The position numbers and the translations under genes were made by a program. The notes under the pieces were generated by a model. It was not told the origin of the DNA. It ran no database searches and saw nothing but the letters and a program-made list of their open reading frames with translations. Shown here one piece after another: positions 6,250-10,267 of a stretch of DNA of 10,267 bases; position 1 is the stretch's first letter, and every line of letters begins with the position of its first letter. The DNA comes from Candidatus Eiseniibacteriota bacterium (lineage in GTDB: Bacteria; Arandabacterota; Arandabacteria; Arandabacterales; Arandabacteraceae). The DNA is taken from the NCBI GenBank assembly GCA_030622265.1, contig JAUXGG010000032.1:1-10267 (forward strand), written 5' to 3'.

Positions 6250-6874
6250 GATGATCTCATTTCCCATAGTAGTGTCCGGAGCTTCCGGAGTAGGTAAGAC
6301 GACCCTGTGTCACGGGCTTATGGAGAAAATGTCGCGGCTGGCGTTCTCGATCTCGGCCACCACGAGAGAGGCCAGGCATACGGAGGAGCACGGCAGGGAC
6401 TATTTCTTCATAAGTACTGATGAGTTTGAGCGCATGAAGGCGGAGGGCGAACTCGCCGAGTGGGCCCATGTGCATGGTGAGTCTTACGGTACTCCCAGGG
6501 TGTGGCTGGACGGACAGATGGCGAAGGGAACCAGCATACTGCTTGATATCGATGTCCAGGGAGGGGTCCAGATAATGGAAGCCTATCCGGACGCGGTATC
6601 GATATTCATAGTCCCGCCATCGTGGCAGGAGATTGAGAAGAGGCTCCGGGGCCGCAAGAGCGATTCGGAGGAAGCTATAGAGCAGCGCCTCCAGAACGCG
6701 ATCGAAGAGATGGAATACATAGTCAAGTATGGCTATGTGGTCGCCAATGACACGGTCGAGGATGCGGTGGCCAGGATGGAACACATAGTGCGCGCCGAGC
6801 GCCTCAGGCGCGACCGCGTCTTGAAGGGTATCACCTGGAGGGACTATATCGGCCTTGATGGCAAGGGGGTGTGA
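6236..6874 (+). CDS. gmk: Guanylate kinase
   Basis: The 212-residue enzyme phosphorylates GMP to GDP with ATP, a step of guanine nucleotide synthesis in the cytoplasm. The P-loop is GASGVGKT (15-22). GMP-site elements are TTREARHTEEHGRDYFF (42-58) and EWAHVHGESYGTPR (75-88). LLDIDVQGGVQIM (102-114) and IFIVPPS (123-129) match the core strands, with the usual QGA changed to QGG. The RPR-x-GE motif is altered to REARHTE, keeping both arginines and the glutamate. The start ATG 6236 is preceded by GGAGAG and overlaps remA by 14 bases; ATG 6251 is a weaker alternative. The final TGA (6872-6874) lies two bases before the rpoZ start. The family assignment is secure. Confidence 0.96.
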   Translation: MADAEMISFPIVVSGASGVGKTTLCHGLMEKMSRLAFSISATTREARHTEEHGRDYFFISTDEFERMKAEGELAEWAHVHGESYGTPRVWLDGQMAKGTSILLDIDVQGGVQIMEAYPDAVSIFIVPPSWQEIEKRLRGRKSDSEEAIEQRLQNAIEEMEYIVKYGYVVANDTVEDAVARMEHIVRAERLRRDRVLKGITWRDYIGLDGKGV

Positions 6875-6876
6875 TA

Positions 6877-7146
6877 TTGAAGAAGGACAGGGCCGGCGAG
6901 GGCGAGGATAAGCCGGCCGTGAGCAAGGAAGACATCATGGAGAGGTCCGAAAGCGCGTTCGAGGCGGTGGTTGCCATCGCCAAGGAAGCCAGGCGGCTTA
7001 ATGCCGTTCCGGGCGTGTATATCGGCGAGGGTGAGAAGCCCATTCCCCGGGCCGTCAAGAACTTCGTCGACGGCAAGGTGGACTACGAGATCGAGGGGGA
7101 CGCCCCGGGCAAGAGAAAGAAGAAGCGGGGCAAGAAGTCGAAGTGA
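6877..7146 (+). CDS. rpoZ: DNA-directed RNA polymerase omega subunit
   Basis: This is an 89-residue protein. Omega helps fold the beta-prime subunit and assemble RNA polymerase. The recognisable region is KEDIMERSESAFEAVVAIAKE (18-38) followed by ARRLNA, then KPIPRAVKNFVDGKVDYE (54-71), matching the family pattern of a helix with AKRAR-like residues and an ALxE-x-GKI end. Here the helix reads AKEARRL, so it is divergent, and the tail GKRKKKRGKKSK is very lysine-rich. I choose TTG 6877 because GGGGGTG (6865-6871) gives a proper spacing; GTG 6871, the other option, lies inside that site. Its position directly after gmk, as in Bacillus and many other bacteria, supports the call more than the sequence alone. 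Confidence 0.87.
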   Translation: MKKDRAGEGEDKPAVSKEDIMERSESAFEAVVAIAKEARRLNAVPGVYIGEGEKPIPRAVKNFVDGKVDYEIEGDAPGKRKKKRGKKSK

Positions 7147-7171
7147 GGGTCCTTGAAGTGAGGACAGCAAG

Positions 7172-8410
7172 GTGAGAATCCTGATCGGGGTGACCGGATC
7201 GATCGCGGCATACAAGGCCGCGGAGGTCGTGAGCGCGCTAAAGAAGTCAGGCGCGGAGGTCACGGTGGTGATGACCGAGCACGCGACCGAGCTCGTGGGA
7301 CCGGCCACCTTCAGGGGACTCTCCGGTAATGAAGTAAGGGTTGGTCTTTTTGAGAGATGGCCGGGGAAGCCCATTCATATCGACCTGGCAACCGGTCACG
7401 ACGTGGTGGCCATCATTCCGGCCACCGCCAATATCATAGGCAAGATCGCCTGCGGTATCTGTGATGATCTCTTATCCACCGTGGTGCTCTCCACCAGGAG
7501 TCCGGTCCTCGTTGCACCCGCGATGAACGAGGCCATGTACGGCAATGTGGCTGTTCAGGAGAACATCGCCACGCTCAAGGAGAGAGGCATCTCCTTCATC
7601 GAGCCGGAGACCGGCTGGCTGGCCTGCGGGGTGGAGGGAATCGGCCGCCTGGCGTCGCTGGATACGATTCTGGCGGCGATCGGCGATGCGGCATCCACCG
7701 CGGATGTGGCAGGTGCCTCCGATGCTGTAGCCGCTCCGAAGGCGGCAGCCGCCTCGAAGGATCTGGCCGGCAGGAAGGTGGTCGTAACCGGTGGGGCCAC
7801 GCTCGAGCCCCTCGATGAGGTACGCTTCATATCTAACCGCTCGAGCGGCAAGATGGCCGCCGCCCTGGCAAGGGTGGCCGTCCGGCGGGGCGCCGAGACG
7901 GTCCTGGTAGCCGGTGTTATGGCCGTTCCACCACCTCCGGGCGTCAAGGTGGTCAGAGTCGAGACCGGAGCAGAGATGAAGCAGGCAATCCAGGATGAAT
8001 GGGAAGACACGGACTGTATCGTGATGGCAGCAGCGGTATGTGATTTCAGGCCTGAAAGGGTTGCGAAGGGAAAGCTCAAGCGCCGGGACGGGCTTGTGCT
8101 TAAGCTAGCATCCACAGATGACATACTCGGAAGTTTTTCACGGAAGAAGAATAAACGCATGATGGTCGGATTTGCGCTTGAGACCGAAAACGCGGTCGAA
8201 GGGGGCAAGCGCAAGCTCGACGAGAAGGATCTTGATCTTGTCATAGCAAACAACCCGCTGCGAGAGGGAACCGGGTTCGGGAGTGATAAGAACGCCGGTT
8301 ACCTGATATACCGGGATGGTCGAGTGGAAGAGATGCCATTGATGTCCAAGCTCGATCTTTCCGAGAAAGTCTTCGATGCAGTCGCTTCCCATCTTGCCGC
8401 TATGCCTTAG
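7172..8410 (+). CDS. coaBC: Bifunctional phosphopantothenoylcysteine decarboxylase / phosphopantothenate-cysteine ligase
   Basis: The 412-residue enzyme couples 4'-phosphopantothenate to cysteine (CoaB) and decarboxylates the product to 4'-phosphopantetheine with FMN (CoaC) in coenzyme A synthesis. The CoaC part, about 1-170, shows GVTGSIAAYKAAEVV, the catalytic His in IHIDLA (H69), PAMNEAM (116-122) and the active-site Cys in GWLACGVEGIGRL (C152). An Ala-rich linker runs about 168-198. The CoaB part shows KVVVTGGATLEPLDEVRFIS, SNRSSGKMAAALA with K227, AAAVCDFRP (286-294) and VGFALETEN, then ANNPLREGTGFGSDKN (359-374). The start is GTG 7172 with AGGA at 7161-7164. It is the fifth gene of the operon. 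In B. subtilis priA follows this gene; here a uracil-DNA glycosylase does. Confidence 0.96.
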   Translation: MRILIGVTGSIAAYKAAEVVSALKKSGAEVTVVMTEHATELVGPATFRGLSGNEVRVGLFERWPGKPIHIDLATGHDVVAIIPATANIIGKIACGICDDLLSTVVLSTRSPVLVAPAMNEAMYGNVAVQENIATLKERGISFIEPETGWLACGVEGIGRLASLDTILAAIGDAASTADVAGASDAVAAPKAAAASKDLAGRKVVVTGGATLEPLDEVRFISNRSSGKMAAALARVAVRRGAETVLVAGVMAVPPPPGVKVVRVETGAEMKQAIQDEWEDTDCIVMAAAVCDFRPERVAKGKLKRRDGLVLKLASTDDILGSFSRKKNKRMMVGFALETENAVEGGKRKLDEKDLDLVIANNPLREGTGFGSDKNAGYLIYRDGRVEEMPLMSKLDLSEKVFDAVASHLAAMP

Positions 8411-8443
8411 GTGAGTGCGCCTCGGGTGAGGAAGGGCTGAAAC

Positions 8444-9358
8444 ATGACGCATGACAGCACCTCGGAGCTGAGCCGCGAGGAGATATGCTCTCAGCTCTCA
8501 AACTGGCTGAGACTCCTGGAGCTCTCAGGCACCCGGGAGATTTTCTGGAAGTCTGAGGGTGGCCTGAAGGTGTGGCCGGCTATGGGGCCGGAAGATGCCG
8601 TGCCGGCTATGGGGTTGAGCGCGAGGCCGGAAGATGCCGTGCGGGCTATGGGGTTGAGCGCGGGACCGGAAGATGCCGCGCCGGCGGCTGCTGAGGATGC
8701 TGTTCCAGCGGCCGCTGAGGATGCTGCACCGGAAACGCTGAGGGGATCACCGGGCACCCCGGGGAGCCCATCCCTCGATTCTCTAAGGCAGAAGGTAGCG
8801 GCCTGCACCCGGTGTGAACTCCACAAGACGCGGACCAATGTGGTTTTTGGTGAGGGTAGCCCCGACAGCGAGCTTATATTCATAGGGGAGGGCCCCGGCA
8901 GAGATGAGGACCTAAGCGGCCGGCCCTTCGTTGGGCGCGCGGGAGCGCTGCTTACAAAGATCATCAAGGCGATGGGACTTGAGCGGGAAGATGTGTATAT
9001 CGCCAATATCGTCAAGTGCCGGCCCCCCGGAAACCGGAACCCGGAGCCCGATGAGGTCCTGGAGTGCATTCCTTTCCTGGAAGAGCAGGTCGACCTGATA
9101 AGTCCAAAAGTGATATGCTCACTGGGGAACGTGGCCACCCAGACGCTTACCGGGGTCAGGAACGGCATAACCAGGATGAGGGGTGGGTCGTATGAATACC
9201 GGGGTATCCAGGTGATACCGACATTTCATCCGGCCGCGTGCCTCAGGAACCCGGGGATCAAGAAGGATGTCTGGGAAGATATCAAGAAAGTAATGAAAGT
9301 ACTTGGATTATCTAATAGAGGAGTGATGAGAGATGGCGCAAGTAAGAACAAGCGCTGA
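8444..9358 (+). CDS. Family 4-type [4Fe-4S] uracil-DNA glycosylase with repeat-bearing N-terminus
   Basis: The product has 304 residues; family 4 enzymes are usually near 200, so about 110 residues are extra. The catalytic domain starts near residue 109. It removes uracil from DNA, opening base excision repair. Seen are the Fe-S cysteines C121 and C124 (CTRC), C192 (VKCRPPGNR) and C208 (ECIPFL), motif A GEGPGRDED (148-156), PFVGRAGALL (161-170), and the motif B region with PTFHPAACLRNP (259-270). The extra N-terminus has a short helical stretch (1-35) and then PEDA-rich repeats (about 45-96). Proteins of this type are sometimes called phage SPO1 DNA polymerase-related. The start is ATG 8444 with GAGGAAGGG about 7 bases upstream. 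The 3' end overlaps dnaB by 26 bases. Confidence 0.92.
   Translation: MTHDSTSELSREEICSQLSNWLRLLELSGTREIFWKSEGGLKVWPAMGPEDAVPAMGLSARPEDAVRAMGLSAGPEDAAPAAAEDAVPAAAEDAAPETLRGSPGTPGSPSLDSLRQKVAACTRCELHKTRTNVVFGEGSPDSELIFIGEGPGRDEDLSGRPFVGRAGALLTKIIKAMGLEREDVYIANIVKCRPPGNRNPEPDEVLECIPFLEEQVDLISPKVICSLGNVATQTLTGVRNGITRMRGGSYEYRGIQVIPTFHPAACLRNPGIKKDVWEDIKKVMKVLGLSNRGVMRDGASKNKR
8588..8678 (+). repeat. 39-bp in-frame tandem repeat in the glycosylase gene
   Basis: CCGGAAGATGCCG recurs at 8588, 8627 and 8666, a strict 39-base period. Two full units (8588-8626, 8627-8665) and a partial third encode PEDAVPAMGLSAR, PEDAVRAMGLSAG and PEDAAP. A truncated relative of the unit (PAMG) precedes the first. Confidence 0.9.
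8681..8728 (+). repeat. 24-bp in-frame tandem repeat in the glycosylase gene
   Basis: Two 24-base units, 8681-8704 and 8705-8728, encode PAAAEDAV and PAAAEDAA. They differ at a few, mostly third-position, bases and continue the EDA theme of the adjacent 39-base units. Confidence 0.85.
9318..9323 (+). promoter_or_regulatory. dnaB: Ribosome binding site of dnaB inside the glycosylase gene
   Basis: GAGGAG ends 9 bases before ATG 9333 and lies within the upstream coding sequence. It fixes the dnaB start and implies translational linkage of the two genes. Confidence 0.75.
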
Positions 9359-10267
9359 GACAATTCCCCCACAGGCTTTGGAGGCTGAGCTGGCTGTGCT
9401 GGGGGCGATGATGCTCGACCGGGACTCTATTGCCAAGGGCCTGGAAATCATAGATGATACATGCTTCTACATGAGCCAGAACGCCCGGATCTTCAATTGC
9501 ATGATCTCCCTCTATGACCGCAACGAGGCGGTCGACCTGATTACGCTGACCGAGGAGATGAGAAAGCAGGGAGATCTCGAGAGCGTGGGTGGTGCAGTCT
9601 ATCTTGAGAATATCCTGAGCAGTATTGCCACCTCGGCCAATATTGAATACCACGCCAAGATCGTCTTAGAAAAATCCACCCTGAGAAAGCTGATTGAAGC
9701 CTCAACCCAGATCGTGAACGAGGCCTACGATGGGCAGGCCGACGTGGCCGAGCTCCTGGATCGCGCCGAGCGTAAGATCTTTGCCATCTCCGGCTCCAAG
9801 CTCCGCCAGGGCTTCGTGGCAATGGAGGACATCGTAAAGGACTCCTTCGAGCTGGTCGAGCAGCTCTATCAGCAGAAGCGCTATGTCACGGGCCTGGAGA
9901 CGGGCTTTAAGGACCTGGACACCCTGACCTCGGGCTTCCAGAATGGTGAGTTCATCGTGATCGCCGGAAGGCCGTCCATGGGAAAGACCAGTTTCGCGGT
10001 CAACATCGCCCAGAACGCGTCGGTCAGGCATAAGATACCCGTCGCGATGTTCTCTCTGGAGATGACCAAGGAGCAGCTGATGCTCCGTATGCTGTGCTCC
10101 GAGGCAAGGGTGCGAAGCCAGAGCGTGAGAACGGGTTATGTGGGCAAGTCCGAGTGGGGCAAGCTCACCAGGGCCGCCGGCACGCTTCACGACGCTCCCT
10201 TCTATATCGATGACAGCCCGGATCTTAATGTGCTCGAGATGAGGGCCAAGGCCAGGAGGCTCAAGGC
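9333..10267 (+). CDS. dnaB: Replicative DNA helicase DnaB, 5' part
   Basis: The frame is open from ATG 9333 to the right edge, giving 311 complete codons of a family usually about 440-460 long. DnaB is the hexameric helicase that unwinds DNA at the replication fork and contacts primase. The N-terminal domain begins IPPQALEAELAVLGAMMLD and includes VDLITLTEEMRKQG and VGGAVYLENIL. The RecA-like domain begins near residue 190 with GLETGFKDLDTLTSGF. Walker A is GRPSMGKT (212-219), and FSLEMTKEQLMLRML carries the conserved catalytic-type glutamate. Later motifs (Walker B, arginine finger) lie outside the window. There is no insertion (intein) at the P-loop within the visible part. It overlaps the glycosylase gene by 26 bases and so appears to belong to the same transcript. 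Confidence 0.96.
   Translation, partial: MAQVRTSAETIPPQALEAELAVLGAMMLDRDSIAKGLEIIDDTCFYMSQNARIFNCMISLYDRNEAVDLITLTEEMRKQGDLESVGGAVYLENILSSIATSANIEYHAKIVLEKSTLRKLIEASTQIVNEAYDGQADVAELLDRAERKIFAISGSKLRQGFVAMEDIVKDSFELVEQLYQQKRYVTGLETGFKDLDTLTSGFQNGEFIVIAGRPSMGKTSFAVNIAQNASVRHKIPVAMFSLEMTKEQLMLRMLCSEARVRSQSVRTGYVGKSEWGKLTRAAGTLHDAPFYIDDSPDLNVLEMRAKARRLK

Noticed and set aside
7555-8253. Long minus-strand open frame (232 codons) opposite coaBC
   Set aside because: It is a shadow of a GC-rich gene with every expected CoaBC motif on the plus strand; its translation is low-complexity Ser/Ala/Thr-rich with no domain.
8491-9168. Minus-strand open frame (225 codons) opposite the glycosylase
   Set aside because: It is Ser/Ala/Pro-rich, produced by the repeats and GC bias, with no motif or ribosome binding site.
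9702-10190. Minus-strand open frame opposite dnaB
   Set aside because: DnaB motifs on the plus strand are continuous; the opposite frame has no recognisable domain.
1-10267. tRNA, rRNA, CRISPR array or riboswitch
   Set aside because: I found no cloverleaf, rRNA-like stretch, regularly spaced repeat-spacer pattern or known aptamer core on either strand; the only tandem repeats are inside the glycosylase reading frame.

Overview
The window looks like a chromosomal segment of a moderately GC-rich bacterium of the Bacillota (Clostridia-like) type. The main clue is the run yicC - remA - gmk - rpoZ - coaBC, which matches the yloC - ylzA - gmk - rpoZ - yloI order of Bacillus subtilis. An rqcH (yloA-like) gene and frequent TTG/GTG starts behind strong GA-rich ribosome binding sites support this. 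The species cannot be named from the sequence.

Layout: (a) 1-495, 3' part of mobB (molybdenum cofactor), reading rightward. (b) 496-700, a convergent gap with no firm gene. (c) 701-2416, rqcH on the minus strand (ribosome-associated quality control). (d) 2417-5090, an accessory block between rqcH and yicC. It holds a MjaI-like restriction endonuclease (plus strand) and a beta-class TSPPY DNA methyltransferase (minus strand) that are convergent and overlap by 13 bp, with a hairpin over the junction. Next to them is a noncoding stretch with a good methyltransferase promoter, a truncated IS3-type transposase OrfA remnant and two 22-bp direct repeats that each carry TTGACA. (e) 5091-8410, a tight plus-strand housekeeping operon: yicC (RNase), remA (DNA-binding biofilm/osmotic regulator family), gmk (GMP kinase), rpoZ (RNA polymerase omega) and coaBC (coenzyme A synthesis). 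(f) 8444-10267, a family 4-type iron-sulfur uracil-DNA glycosylase with an unusual repeat-bearing N-terminus, overlapped by the 5' part of dnaB (replicative helicase), which runs off the window.

The genes from yicC to dnaB are separated by at most about 33 bp or overlap, and are probably co-transcribed. The restriction-modification pair is the only clear accessory system. Its family suggests the target CTAG, and CTAG occurs only twice in the whole window. I found no evidence for a wholly new system. The most unusual items are the CTAG depletion linked to the R-M pair, the convergent overlapping R/M junction, the degenerate IS with promoter-like repeats upstream of the yicC operon, and the in-frame repeats in the glycosylase.
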